A DNA stretch of 64,000 nt from Limnanthes douglasii subsp. nivea (lineage: Eukaryota > Streptophyta > Magnoliopsida > Brassicales > Limnanthaceae), in assembly GCA_036936605.1 (NCBI GenBank), contig JAUPFV010000005.1:56688742-56752741 (forward strand), read 5' to 3'. Both the position numbers and the translations under genes were made by a program. The notes under the pieces are model-generated. The model saw only the letters and a program-made list of their open reading frames with translations. It was not told the DNA's origin and searched no databases. Shown here one piece after another: positions 21,440 to 35,139 of this stretch; position 1 is the first letter of the stretch; each line of letters opens with the position of its first letter.

Positions 21440-24400
21440 AATCCAATGCCCCTTAAGAAGGTAATAGATCTAATTCTAACAATAAAACGACATACGAAAA
21501 ATTTAAAACATAAATCACATGGAAATTTTTTTGCATCAGATTATGTTATCGATATTATCGGAAAAAAGAATCGACACAGACCGCGTTTTAGGATGACTCC
21601 AATGAAAAAAAAATCTTTTCAACTACCTTAGTATGAAAATACATACTTTAAATTAATTTCTTGACGAGAGCACATAGATTATTTAACTAAGGATGAGGTT
21701 TAAAAGGTTAGACGCTTCATGGGTTCATTTAAAAAATGTTTGATATGCATGAATGAACGTCCTCAACGCATGTGTTAATTTTATTTTTCAAGGAACCGAA
21801 CTCATATTAATCATCACCCTAACAATACATTAATCCAGGCTGAGTCTAGTAATGGAGTATATAATAGTTTATTTATTTATTCAATAGTAACCTTCGTTCA
21901 ATTTTGAGAAGCCAATTTCTCATGCAATACCATCACCACATTCCTCAGTCAATTTGTAGTTCGCGAGTTAACCAAACTAAGGCTACCATTAATGAGAGAA
22001 GCATAACATGAGGTACAATCCCGTCGCGTGCCTTTTAGTGTCGTATATTTTTAGTATGATATCTACGAGATGAGACATGGGATCACGAACATCATATCAA
22101 ATAATTTCAATACGAGATGATGGGTTCAGTGGCGATGATAGGCTCTTTTGCTAATCTATTTTAATGACCTTCCGAACTAGCACATAAACATTGTTCAATT
22201 TATTGTTGTAATGCTAAATTTTACAACTTCAAATTTCTCTGAACAATATTCATAAATGAGTTTATATAAACCAAACGCATCCAATGAGATGAAGATTATA
22301 TCATTTATTACGATCAGGAGTGCAACGAGAACCTGTTAGCCTAACAACTTGAAAAACTATCACGATCTTATGGTGTATGTCACGTACAGGCAATAAATCC
22401 TCTTCGACCTATTCTTTGAATAAATTATAAAGTGCAAGGCTCTGACCTTCGATCAACTCTTATTCTAGGTTCAATAAAAAATCAAGTAGAAGAAATAATA
22501 CATGTGAGGATTTCGTGCATGCCCAACCAAATCAATCCTAACATCTAACCTATGTATTAACTGAATCTTTCCTTATTGATCTAGTCCACAAAACTCCACA
22601 CAATCATGAACGGCCGCAACGAAGATCCTTCCAACTAAACATAAACAACTAAAATGATACAAGAAGACCCACAAAAGGCTCATATTTTTAACCAATCAAT
22701 TAGAACCAAACTCATTAAAAGTACAACAATTATATATGAGAAATCCTAAGATATGGTTCATTTACGACATCCCTAAATAATACGAAACCAAAAAATAGAG
22801 ACATCTGAACAAATTCTATAAATACCAAAATGATAACGGTCATCATACAAGAAATGTAAGGTCTTGAAGAATAAAATCTAACACTCCGTTATTGATGATG
22901 ACCTTTTTAAATTTATAAATGGCAAGCCCATTTTTCTCTTACTCAATCTAGAGTTAAGCCAACAACTCAACCGTTTTCTCCTAGGCTCGAGCCCTAACAT
23001 GAAACACCATAAGTTGTGGTGTCAGGTGGTATAAATGTTAACTATCTATGAAGCCAAAATAAATAATTGAATCATAATCAAGATTGGGATATAATACGAG
23101 CCATTATTGAAAATGACACTATTTCCGGAAAACAACACATGAGTGATCTTAAATTTCAATAGATAAAGATACTTCAAACCACATTTACAAACATGTTTAA
23201 ACCTTTATTAACTACAACGTTGACGACTTAAAAAAAGTATAAGATCATCACAAATAAAAAGTAATCATTATCACCGAGTTTGGTGGACATAAAACAAAAT
23301 AATTATGATTGATACATGAAGTTAAGCCCATATTTTCTTGAAAAATATTTATTATCATATTTTATCCATATTACCACTAACACCTTCCAAAAGATTCTTA
23401 ACGAGTTTTGATGAAACTGAGACCACCGAGTTTAACGAACTAAAGTTAGACGTCATCTTAGGATTGAGAGAACATAAATAAAGTAAGTTTAGTGTTTATT
23501 CATAGTGGTAGATGGTCCTTCATCAGACATTTCTATCTCCAGACATCTATGAATTAACCAAATCCACGTCATTGTATCCATCATGCAACAATGCATGTGA
23601 TACATAACAGTTAAATCGAAGTAATTTAATACAATTAATGTATTGCAATAGAGTGTTAAGATATATCTTTTTTTCCTAAAAAATAATAATTAACATGGCT
23701 CCTCATAATCTTAGACGATATAAATTATCCTAAAGACCCCTCCCCTATTCACTTATGTATAATGGAACCATGGAGACAGTGGAAGAAGTAAAAATTAGAG
23801 CAAGACATATAGTGTATATCAGGCCAAACCTACAAGAGGTTTTATGAACATAATTACTATTTTTTATCAAAATATTTTGAAATTTATTCTTGATATGTGC
23901 ATGATGTAACAAGAGTACCCGCCTCGATAATGTATCACAAGTTGTTTACAAAATTAAATTGCAGACCAATAAATAAAATTTGCAAGCCCTTCTTCTATGT
24001 GAAATTTGAAGCCACCGTAGAAAAATTGAATCAATTAAATCAAGTCCAAATTAAGAAATATATATACCGTTTTTAGACTACGAATCTAATTTTGGTAAAA
24101 AATGACAAATGACGAATGTGCATGACTTTTTCGGTACCAACCGAGTATGTTCATAAATATTCTCGGTCCCATGCATTGGCAATTGATGAATACAATTTTG
24201 AGAAATATGATATTGTCATTCATGATGTCCCGATGTAATAGATTGCAATGTCTTTAAATTGTAAAGAACATACAATCTTGAAAAATGAATGAGTGACGCA
24301 CTGTTACAAGGTAATCACATTTGATCTGAGAATATCGGTGTGATATAACAATGATTTAGTAAAAAATGATTTCTCTAACCAAATATGAAGAAACATGCAA

Positions 24401-24640
24401 GCTTATATCGTTAATATGTTGGTCACAAGTCAAGTGGACAAGAACAACCTGGTCGCACTTGAAATTGAATCCATAAAAATGATTATTTTGAGTACGCTAA
24501 TGAAACCTTCTCAGGTTACTTAGTCATCGATAAGGAAATCGAGGTTGACCCCAATCTGTTTCTAAATATATCAGTCATGAAGATATTGTAGAAAATCAAA
24601 GAGATTCGGATCCTCACAGAAGGTTGGTTCTACTTAATTG
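21440..24640 (+). mobile_element. Old degenerate retroelement region ('F', copy 1)
   Basis: 21440-22560 aligns at low identity with 28140-29100 and 55975-56290. Shared words include GGCTGAG(T/C)CTA, ACTCATRTTAATCATCA, TAATGACCTTCC and ATTCATAACTT-like blocks. At 24480-24640 a plus frame with one stop reads SGYLVIDKEIEVDPN, KIKEIRILTEG, resembling the gypsy RT/RNase H junction (LGYxxxxxGIExxPxQ, KExxRLTGR). No frame stays open. It is interpreted as a very old gypsy-like insertion. 22560-24480 shows no recognisable motif. Confidence 0.5.
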
Positions 24641-25869
24641 ATTCATCTCCAAATCATCTAATTCCAATTCATAGTGAAAAATAAATTCTCATATTTGTTT
24701 GAGATTTTTAATCAATCGATTAAAAAAGAATATGAGCTCTAGAAATAGAATGTATAATAATTTGGACGAATGGTTTTTCTTGTTTCAATATTTTAGAGAT
24801 GAATATAAAACTTATTGTTTGACCGTTTATGAGACAATTCTGAATAAGATTAATATATACTTCTTCAAATATGAATTTATGCAAAACCAAAATCAAAGTG
24901 AGCTAATATACTTTATTATATGTTTGTCTAGTGAAATGAGTATGTCATCATGAATTGCTTGATCTGGAATATATCCATATTGCTCTTATGAAAATAAGTT
25001 TGCATAACTCTTTGAAAAGTTGATTGTTAATTATACAGGTGATAAGTTTATACAAATCGTTTAAAAAATACTTGTTCTAAAATCCATATATTTTTGGGAT
25101 TCTCAACTTTTAGAATGAAAGTGATGAAACAATTACTCAAACAACCAAAAATAAATCTCTATTGAAAACTACACATACCCTTTGGGTAAGTTTTTCTTAT
25201 TATATACATTTTTAATGTTGTCTTTTTATCTCGTTTTTATCCGTCATTTTCATCAACATATTGTTATCACATGGATAAATTATTAAGAATTACATGCAAT
25301 AACATATTTTTATTTGGGAACTTCGAACTAGAAAATTAAACTAAATTAAATTTCAAAATGTCTTCATATTTTTTTTAATCAATGCTCTTTACATGTTTGG
25401 GAGGTGGTGGATTCACATATAATTCTTTAAATTACGACTTTTGTATGAAACAATTTTTAAATTGGATTCGCATATATTTCTTCCAATTAAGACTATTATA
25501 TGAATTAATTTCTAAATTTGAGTTTCATTGCCTGGACCATATCAATGTTTTTATGTTTTCTCAATATGTGTTTTTCTTTCAACGTTCTTTTGTAGTTCTA
25601 TTTTCAAAAATTTCAAATTTTACAGACTTTTGGTTGTTCGATAGCATTCTATAAAAATATTCTCCTCCTATAATCGGGCCTCTAATCTCTTTATTTTCTT
25701 AAAATATTATTAAATTTAGTATAATTCTTTATTTTAAAGTTTTTTTAAAAAATTATTTTAAACGTTGTACTATTTTCTAACTAACACACTCGTGACTGTT
25801 TTTTTTCTATGTTTGAAACCACTTCAACTTTATAAAACATTTCGCCAATATATCTAGGGTTAAGGATTT
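24641..25869. other. AT-rich intergenic sequence
   Basis: Open frames at 24699-24953 and 25382-25654 have low-complexity, AT-driven composition and no recognised domain. Nothing else supported. Confidence 0.55.
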
Positions 25870-27450
25870 TGATCCGCCCCAACTCATGGAGGAGCGAATT
25901 GGAATATTTTATATACTCTTATCTTTAACTTCTCAATGAGAATGAACTAGTCTATATTGAAGATGGATTGTTAGTCAATATGGACAAAAAATGCTTGAAG
26001 GCGGCCGCCTAATTCTAGATTTTAAGGTCTATAATCCCAAGCCCGCCGTCAGATGGGGGAAATGTGATCTTGTTTCAAGAAACTCTAGAGCCTAAATTTT
26101 CATTTCAAGACCAAACCATAAAAACCCGCGGAAGACTTGGTTAAGTTCTTTGCGCATACAAACCGGTAAGATGAAAGAAAACGACCAATACACTTGGCTT
26201 GCAAAGAGAACAACTTTAATTAGCTGAAGTCTTACAACATAGGAAAGATGATTGGAAGTCCACAAATTTATACGATTGGTAACTTTGGTGAGAGAGATCT
26301 TTAGTCATTTTAAGTTAGGCGAATAGTGATAATGTGGACCATAATATAACGAACAATGAGGGTTATTTCTTTTAACTTAATGGAGGAGGTGATTATGAGG
26401 TGGATAGAGTCCGCGAATCCCGAAATATAGACATGGATTTTTAATGGGTTTAGGTTGAGGTCAGAGATAGTGGAAAATTCATCAAAACCTTCTTAGATAA
26501 GATTGATCGAATTGATGCTAGTGCGAAACAATAATAAGGTCATATGCAAAAAAACATTGATTATTTTGAGCTGTTGACAGTTCAAGTCGAAGACAAATGA
26601 AGGATAATGGCTTTTTTCCTTGAGATATTAGAGATAATCCGCATAATTAGGACAAAATGATTTGGGAAATGGGGTAACACATACTGAGTATAAATGAGTG
26701 GTAGCGCACTAGAACAAACCAAAAGTATTTCCATTATTGGATATATAGTACGAATGATTCGTAACGCACTGAAGAATTTTACCAATAATTTTAGTGTAAA
26801 AAATAAAAAAAGCACAACCAGAATATGGGACATTGGACATTTTCGAAAACCTTTTTAAGGTACATCTTAAGAGCAATACAATAACTCTATTGGTTGATAT
26901 GATAACCATGTAGAAAGTCTTGAGATATGAGAATATTTTCGGAGATACTACGTTCAATAATGAATACTGATTGAGATGGGTAAATTTGGGAGTGCAAGGA
27001 ATCCTTAATCCTAGTAGTGAGGATTTACAAGATAACTTTGTAGATTACATTGCAAGAGGCTATGGATCTAAAGTATGATGGGGAGGAGGGGTTGTCTATA
27101 TGAGGGATGAGTGGTATAAGATTCTTATCCAAGTGAGATCCATTTGACTATGACACAAGAAGTGGTGTAAAATTGTACAAAACTTGAGACTTATGATGAA
27201 CAAACACGTTTTGAAAAAAACTCGCATTGTAGCTGTATGACTTGGAGTATTTATTATTGTCAATGCTGAATAGAGCAGACTGGATGTCATTGTCGGTGAC
27301 ATGACTGATCATGTGCTATTTATCTGAATTGATAAGTCTAGATTTTATCAAACTTCTAATCCTAAGAAGACTAGGAAATTTTGGATCGCTATCAATATCT
27401 TGGAGGTTAGTGAAATGATTTATAAAGATGTTAGCAATGCCCATGAGATT
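25870..27450 (-). pseudogene. LINE reverse transcriptase remnant, antisense
   Basis: On the minus strand, from 27300 downward, shifting frames give DNDIQSALFSIDNNKY and LIPLIPHIDNPS, then YFRSIASCNVIYKVIL. These are followed by RSISENILISQDFLHGYH and ALKMYLKKVFENV, the ordered L1 fingers and palm words. Near 26000-26120 it reads VSWNKITFP, SDGGLGIIDLKI, the post-RT thumb region. Stops and shifts are frequent. The catalytic FADD box was not located. It runs opposite to the LINE at the window start. Confidence 0.78.
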
Positions 27451-28139
27451 GGAATTCGAAAAAATATCATAGTTGTTTATGATTTTATTTTATAATATCT
27501 TTATTATTTAAAACAACTAGATTCATTAAATATTTATTATTATAAATAATATATAATCATAAATATTAGATTATATAAAAAAAATTATTGATAAAAAGTC
27601 ACAATTTGATATATTAGTAACAAACTTATAAAATAATTTTATTGCAATGAAAAAAATAATTGTTAAAACAATAAAAGAAATTATGGTTAAAAAACTAAAA
27701 TTTCTTTCCTAATTTATGTATCAGCCATAAAACAAGTTGTTAATGTTATTTGTTCTAATTTAAAAAATTGATGTTGATAGAGGTTTGTACAACGATAATT
27801 ATTTGCTCCAAGTGAAGGTTTATATAGTGACACAACTTAAGCAATATTTTTTTTACCAACATTAACCAATAAGACATTAGTATTTCTGTGACCGATACAT
27901 TTTCAATAACGAATTTTGATTTTATGCAATATATTTTTTTTTATTATAAAATTTAAATATTCTTATAGTGTCACCTGTATCTATTAATTTATTTCTTAAA
28001 CAACGTTGTCTCGTAATAAAAAGGATTGACCTATTGGCAATATGTGTGTGAATAAAGGTTAAAAAAAACTCCAGCCTTAAAAGAACTCTCTTTACCACGT
28101 CCAAAAAAGCTAAATCTAGTATTTTACTATGCCAAATCA
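27451..28139. other. AT-rich sequence beside the antisense LINE
   Basis: No confident gene. A 72-codon minus frame at 27922-28140 might be the region upstream of the LINE RT domain, but conserved words are too few to be sure. Confidence 0.4.
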
Positions 28140-29104
28140 ATCAACCATTGGACCTGTTGTTCCACTCGTTGAGGATGTAGCAAATAAAGTTGTGGCCATG
28201 AGATAAGATATTAACAATCTACGACAAAAATATGTAGAGGATCTCTTGACTATCAAACAAACGATGAACGACTTGAAAAATCTGCACCTAATGGTTCGAC
28301 TATTGGGAAGAAGAGGCGATATAGACCTTGTTCGTAGCAACCGTCTTTATCATTCGAATAACTCTAATGAAGAAAATAAAACTTCAATTTCCTCAATATG
28401 AAGATACTATCCTCAACATGATTTTTTTACCATGATGAGAGCATAGAGACTATCATCTTATGAATGAGTTTTAAAGGACCATACGCTCAAGGGTCTATCT
28501 CAATGTTGTCAGTGCATGTGCTATTTTTTCGTTCGAGGATCCAAACTCATGTTAATCATCAATGCGATGATACACCAACCTAGGCTGAGCCTAATTACAT
28601 AATATAGTAGGGTTTGTTGAGCTCTCCAGTAGTCCATATGAACTACCATTCAACTTTGGGGCGTCCTTATTGGGCCAACAATCACTAGGAAAGTACCATC
28701 AACAGCTTTCAGGTTAATTCACATAACTTGAGTATATTCAATTGTTGGCTAACTTTGATGGATTGAGCGCACTATAAGGTACAACCTGACGAGTCCCCTT
28801 TAGCGCCAGATATATTAGTAGAAGATCTACATCGCAAGTTTAATTAATACAATATAGATAAGTACACAAAGACGTGCGCTACCAAACATTATATCCAACA
28901 ATTTTAAAACAAGATGCTTAGGTTTCTAATGACCTTTCAAGGTAGCATATTAAAATTATTCAATCAGTTTCTAAGTACGATGATAAGGTATTTTATCGAG
29001 ATTTTCTAATGACCTTCCAAGGTAGCACATTAACATTGTTCAATCAGTTTATTTGATATTTAATTCATAACTTTGAAATTATTTAGACAACATTTAGATC
29101 AATT
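28140..29104 (+). mobile_element. Degenerate retroelement 'F', copy 2 (left part)
   Basis: Aligns at low identity with 21440-22270, including GAGTTTTAAAGGACCA, GGCTGAGCCTA and TAATGACCTTCCAAGG. The last word is duplicated inside this copy (28930 and 29010). It is interrupted at about 29105 by the LTR of element A, and the following part of F resumes at about 55965. Confidence 0.6.
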
Positions 29105-29437
29105 TATAGGGATAAAAATGATTTAGGAATGACGAGAGTGAGAATTACTCGGACTACGGGTCAGATTGGTTAAATATAATGCTAATTTGACTTCACGTAA
29201 GTCTTATAAAATAGGTCCATCAAATGTTTAACATTGAGGGTATTTTATGTAATAAATGGTAACAATGGTTGAGATTAGTGAAATAATAGAGGGAAATAGC
29301 CTTAAATGGACCATTAATATGACTATTACGCCCATAATCAGTACTATATAAAGGGACCCCTCGTTTCTGGGAAATGGTGAACATTTATTACTTTATTCCT
29401 ACTTTTGTCACCTCCCCAAATATATTTGGAACTATCA
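29105..29437 (+). repeat. Element A 5' LTR
   Basis: Shares with 55579-55958 the words GTCTTATAAAATAGG, GGGTATTTT and TGAACATTTATTACTTTATTC, with an ACTATATAAAGGGAC TATA region near 29343. It ends GGAACTATCA just before the primer site. It lacks about 80 bases present near the end of the right LTR. The exact left edge is eroded. Confidence 0.75.
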
Positions 29438-29438
29438 T

Positions 29439-29456
29439 TGGCGCTGTCTGTGGGAA
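29439..29456 (+). other. Element A primer-binding site
   Basis: TGGCGCTGTCTGTGGGAA follows the LTR after one base. It resembles the TGGCGCCGTCTGTGGG site common in plant gypsy elements. Confidence 0.75.
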
Positions 29457-29518
29457 ACCGTTGGTACCCGGAATCTTTTTTCCAAAATCATTGTTTTGTC
29501 GTTAAGTTTTGTGAGAGA

Positions 29519-32500
29519 TGATCGTGGAAATACTAGAAGATCCCAATGTTGGCATGGAGGGCCAGGTGACTGGATCTATGTTTGAAGATCACCGCCTCAA
29601 AAAACAACATATAGAGGAATGATATTACGTCGATCACTACGCGGAGGAGCTGCTCAAATAGTCTGGCTTGGTAGCTCAAATAAAATAACTTTTAGAAGAT
29701 ATAAAAAAGCTAAACTTAGAAAAATATGCAGCACTGACTGCCAAGAGGCTTACGAAAGAGGTTGAAAAAAAGTAGTTATCTGAGGAGATAAAGTAGAGGC
29801 TGTTGGTCGTACTGATGACAAGTAGGAAGCGCACAGACAACAAAGCCGTTACTCTTCGAGGAGGGTAATAAAACCCATATCATCCGTATGAATCTACTGA
29901 TTCTACTGACTATCCCATTTACGATTCAAATAAATTATCCTCCCCGAAGAGGGATGACCCATGCGATGGAAATAGTAAGAAAAAATGTTTGAAAAGACAC
30001 AAAGATAATCTTCGAACATCTTACCGAGCTAGGGGTTCGAGGAAGGAAATTATTAATCAAGACAAAAGTGCACCTAGGTCTGAGAAAAATGATAGAAGAG
30101 TAACATTTGGTAGAGAGGAGCAACCAAAACCCCATGTCTAGTTCCCGTGAGGGAGCCAGAGCTTCGAGTACTGCATACGCAATCAATTCGCTAATATTTC
30201 CGAAAATGGTTTTGTACACAGTTTTGAACGAAGTCCCAAGCATTAGAGTTGGCTTGTATAGCTCAAATTGAGAAGAACCATCAATCTTTGGTAGCATTCT
30301 ACCATCAAGCACCCAAACAGATTCCTAAGACTTACCACCCGATAACTAGTATCCCATAAAGAGTGCCAAATTAACTACCCTCGAGACTAAGGGTAAATCA
30401 GAAGGTGGCAAACATACAATAGGCTAAGAGGAAAATATTGAACAAATGGGGCTGACCTACTCATTTCGTTGAACTGGCCGAGTGTGTAGCTACAATCCTC
30501 GATAAGGCTCAGAAACATATGCAGTTTCAAAAACATCATTTGATCCAAACTTTGAGGAAAAGTATAAGCAGTAGGTATTACAAGTACCATGCTGACATCA
30601 GACATAACACGAAGGATTGTATAGCGCTAAAAAAAGAAATCCTAGTGTTGATTGAAAATGGAAAATTGATTATATTTGTTAAGAATACCTCTCACCGTGA
30701 TCGATGGCGAGGGAGGATGTTGCAGCTGTGAAGAAAGAAAACATTTTGATGATTTCAGAGCCTATTGATTCTTTTGACATCTCTTCAGAATATTTTGACC
30801 TCAAATCGGGAATAAATAAGGTCATGATGGTCGAGGAGCCTATTGTAAAAGAGAAGGTTAATAAATTATGTGATTTCTTTGAATTTTTGAATTTTTTTAG
30901 GATGACACCATTTTAGGAACTACAAACTTCTTCTGAAAAAGTCCATCGCGAGCCTTTCTACTCAGTTGGTAGCGGGTGCTTTGACCCAAGTACACTAAAA
31001 CTCGTCCTCATTACTTTGTTTCAAGGATGATGATATGAGAGAGGTGATGGGACCGCAGAAAGATGTTGTGGTAAACGTGTCGAGAATCACCGGAGACAAA
31101 ATCCGAAGGGTTTTGGTAGACACCGGTATCTCTGCTAATATTCTATTTATGACGACTTACTAGCAGGGGGAAAGTCCAACGAGTATTCTCTAATCCGATC
31201 GAACAATTATAGGTATTATCAGGGTAACTGATGGTGGTCAACGAATTCAAAAAAACTGTAGAGCTAGGCCGCGGTCCATTTTAGAAAGAAATGAAAATAT
31301 AATTTATCTTGGTGGATGCACCTACATCATATAATATGATATTTGAAAGGTCCTGGCTATTCAGTTGCATGCGGGTTCTTTGACTGTTCACCAGTGCCTA
31401 AGTTACGTAGTAGGAAACAATGTGGGAACGATTCGAAGCATCTAGAAAATGATGAAGGATTGTTACCGAACATCTTTGGCCCCAAAGCATATTAAGAAAT
31501 TTGAACCACATAACGCGTAATAGTTAGTGAGGTCAACTTCGGGACCCAATCATGTTGAAGATCGAAGGGAGACTCCTGACTTTTTTGTTCCCTGATGAAA
31601 ATTTCAAGGACTACTTCTTTCTTAAAGGAAAATATTTGAAGATTGGTACAATATTGTCTCTAGAGGCGAGGGAGAAGTTAATCCAGATTTTATCAACAAG
31701 GTTAAACATGTTTTCTTGGTGCACTGAAGATATTACAAGGGTACCCGTTGAGATTATTTGCCACATATTGGCTATCCAAATAAAAGTACGCCCAATTATT
31801 TAGAAAATAAGATCTTTTTCAGAGGAGAAGTCTGAGGCGATTATGGCCAAGGTATATCATCTATCAAAAGTAAGGCATATCCGAGAATCTCAGGAGCCGT
31901 TGTAGACATCCAATATTGTTTTGGTAAAAACAATTGGCAAATAGAGGATGTGTGTGGATTTCACCGATCGTTCAGCTGGTGGAGTCCACATCAAATCGAT
32001 TGTTGTTTTTTATGGGCGCGTATGCGGGGTATAAATAGATAAAGATGGATTCAAATGACCAAGACATCACATCATTCATTACTGGAAATGGCCTGTATTG
32101 CTACAAAGTTATGTCATTTGGATTGAAAAATGTTGGGGCGACTTACTAACATTTTGTAAAAAAATATTTTGAGGCTCAGATTGGACGTAATATTAAGGTA
32201 TATATTGGTGACATGCTGGTCAAAAGTGCTAGGTACGAAGACCATTTCGTAGATCTAGAAAAAACGTTTGGAAACTTGAAAATAATAAACTTGAAACTGA
32301 ACCCAGAGAAGTGCATGTTCGGAGTACGACCCAATAATGTTTTGGGTTACATAGTCAGCAAACGAGGGATAGAAACCAACCCAGTATAATTGAATTCTTT
32401 GAGAACTATGGCTCCTCCCCGGACCATAAAATAAGTGCAACTATTGACCGAGAGATTGGTAGCTTTAAACAAGTTTATTAGGTTTGAGTAGTTATTAAGA

Positions 32501-34630
32501 CGGGAAAATTGTTTCAATTGAACCAAGAATGTACTAAAGCCTTCACACAAATTAAATCATATCTTTCTTTTTCTGAGATCTTAATGAAGCCCGGTTCGGG
32601 TGATAAGTTATTCGTTTGCATAACAGTGTCTGATTATGCTGTAATCGTTATACTGATCCGAGAGGTTGATAATTTTCCGCAGACGGTGTATTATATTAGC
32701 AAAAGCCTTTTGATGCAGAGAAGAGATATTTGAAGTTGGAGAAGTTAGCTATTGCTTTGGTTATTGCAGCTCAGAAGATAACGGCCTATTTCCAGAACGA
32801 TCCGGTAGTAGTCCGAACATATTTTCCTTTGAATAACGTGTTACAAAGCTCAAGCATTGGCAGATATTTTGGTCGAGTTTCATTCTGAACGACTCGATAT
32901 GGAAATTGATGGGGAAAATATAGCGGTTGAATGGACCATTCAAAAGATGGAGGTTCAAGTGCTTTGGGATGTAGGTTCGGGGTTTATTTTATATCCTCAT
33001 CTGGGATTACAATGTAACAGGCTATACGCTTCAGTTTTCTAGCGTTGAATAATGAGGCGGAATATGAGGTTGATTGGCAGGATTAAGACTCGCTTGTATT
33101 TGTGGGGGAAAAATAGGTTTGATTGGTAAGCGACTCACAACACCTCGTAAATCAGGCATCTAGCAAATCGAAAGCTATAAAACTTCGCTTAGTAAAGTAC
33201 CTAAAGGTTTTTAAGGTTTTGGTAGCCGTTTGTGAAAGTGTAAAGCATGAGCATTTTTGTAGGCAGTTCAGTGACTGTCTCTTTGGCTACCAATGCATAT
33301 TCTGAAGGACACCCTTGGATACTCACACAGGAAAATCTTTCGATTGTGAAAGGTTCTGAGCTAATTGCGGGTTCAGATGATGCTTTCCAGATTTTAACAA
33401 GCACTAAAAATGATTGGAGGCATTATATCAAGGAGTTCCTAGCCAACGACGTCTTACTAATTAACAAGGTAGTGCCTAAGAGGATATGATTCAAAGTGCA
33501 TGATTATGCGATACTCGGAGGTATCTGTTTAAGAAACCTTTAAGTAGGCCCTTGCTTTGATGCCTCGGAGAAAAAGAATCGAATATAATATTATCTGAAC
33601 TACACAACGATGAGGGTTCGGCCCAATGCGGGTATAAAACCTTGACACGAAGATTTTTTTCTAGCGGGTTATTATTGGCCCACGATTGCTACGGATGCCA
33701 AAGAATTGGTTAGAAGGTTTGAAACTTGCCTAAGGTTTGCTAACACCATCCATATGCATGAAGTACCTCTTGTGTCTATATTGGATGCGCTACCTTTCCA
33801 CTGATTGGACATTGATCTGGTTGGACCATTACCAATTTCTTCTAAAGGGCGACATAGAATAGTGGTTGTAAGTGGACTATGTTTCTACGTAGGTAGAAGC
33901 CGAACCGATGTTTGGGACAAAAACGAAGAATGTGATCAAAGTCATTATTTCTAACATATGATGTCGTTTTGGTGTCCTGAGGAGGTTAACAATGGATAAT
34001 GGCCCATAATTTGAAAACAAAGACATGAATGCTTTGCTCTTCCTGGGGCATTCGACAATGTGTTTCGGCACATTTTTACCCACATACAAATGGTCAAGTT
34101 CAGTTGACTAACCGAACAATCTTTGATGGGCCCAATAAAACTTTAGAGGGAAAATATGGAAAATTGTTGGACTATCTGCAAGAGGTATTATATGTTTATA
34201 AAACCACTCCCCAAACAACAACATAAGAATCTATCTTTGCATTAATCTATGGGATTGACGGTGTGATACAATCCGAGGAAGTCGTCCCTTCATATCGAGT
34301 TAATGATTATTTGCAGAGGGTAACGATGAAGGAAAACGTGGTGAGTTAGCCTTGATTAAGTAAAAAAGAAGGCAGGCACAACTGAATTCTTTGCACTACC
34401 AAACGTTGATGAGGAGCAAGTATGCATCCAGGGTCAGGCGACGAGAGTTTGGTGTAGGAGACAAGGTCTTCAGGAAAGGTAAGAGGCTCAGTAAGTTGGG
34501 ACCTAATTGGGAAGACCCGTATACGGTAACAAAAAGGTAAAACCAGGAACTTATCGGCTTGAAAATAAAGAAGTAAGAGCGCTTCGGCACCCGTGGAACA
34601 TGGAGCACCTGAAGATGTATTTTGAATGAA
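29519..34630 (+). pseudogene. Element A gag-pol polyprotein, heavily degraded
   Basis: Order: gag remnant (29519-30900) with the knuckle-like YYKYHADIRHNTKDCIALK near 30560. Protease follows with LVDTGISANILF near 31110. RT spans 31552-32480 (CVDFTD). The RNase H part reads VYYISKS near 32690, and the second RNase H SDSQHLVNQAS near 33130. Integrase spans 33600-34630 with ELHNDEGSAQCGYKTLTRR, then HFYPHTNGQVQLTNRT and a last word HPWNMEHLKMYFE. The end parallels element B's HPWNIEYLWMYLE. There are dozens of stops and shifts; the RT YIDD box is not intact (a frame reads YIGDM near 32200). Confidence 0.85.
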
Positions 34631-34780
34631 TGTAAGATTTGTATATATACGATGTTTAACTTGTGTAAAGATCGGTGGCATACTCTTTCCAACCCTGGTG
34701 GCGCAGGAAGGTTTTAGCGAGGTGTCCGCATAGCCGATTTATAAATATAAACCATTTTTCCATTTTAATATTTCTTGCGC

Positions 34781-35115
34781 GTTGGTCAATAATCATTTAT
34801 TTTTTATTGGACGCGGGGGTTCTTCTAACGAAATTTGGTCAATAATCGCTTAATCTTTTTCTTTTATCCAAAGGGCCTTCCAACGAAAGTTGATCAACAA
34901 TCCTTTAATTTTTTTCGTGGATCTAAGAGGTCTTCCAACAAAAGTTGGTCGACAACCATTTAGTATTTTTCTTGGATCTGATGGGTCTTCGAAGAAAAGT
35001 TGGTCAACAACGACTAATCATTTTTTAGATGCGAGGCGTCTTCCAACGAAAGTTGGCCAAGAACCATTTAATTATTTCTTGGATCTGAAGGGTCATCCAA
35101 CAATAAGTGGGAACT
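34781..35115 (+). repeat. 54-bp tandem repeat in element A
   Basis: About six diverged units, each with CTTCCAACGAAAGTTGGTCAA-like sequence at 34781, 34835, 34890, 34944, 35000 and 35052 (spacing 52-56 bases). It lies between the integrase end and the antisense ORF, where Tat elements often carry tandem repeats. The long plus frame over it (34890-35129) is a by-product of the repeat. Confidence 0.85.
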
Positions 35116-35139
35116 TGCGTGTTTTTTAGAGAAGTGTTT

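Noticed and set aside
24699..25654. Open frames 24699-24953 and 25382-25654 as genes
   Set aside because: Phe/Tyr/Ile/Asn-rich translations reflect AT-rich DNA; no domain, no splice structure, no flanking signals.
34890..35129. 79-codon repeat protein
   Set aside because: Open frame is produced by the 54-bp tandem array in element A; no start context and no relative in element B.
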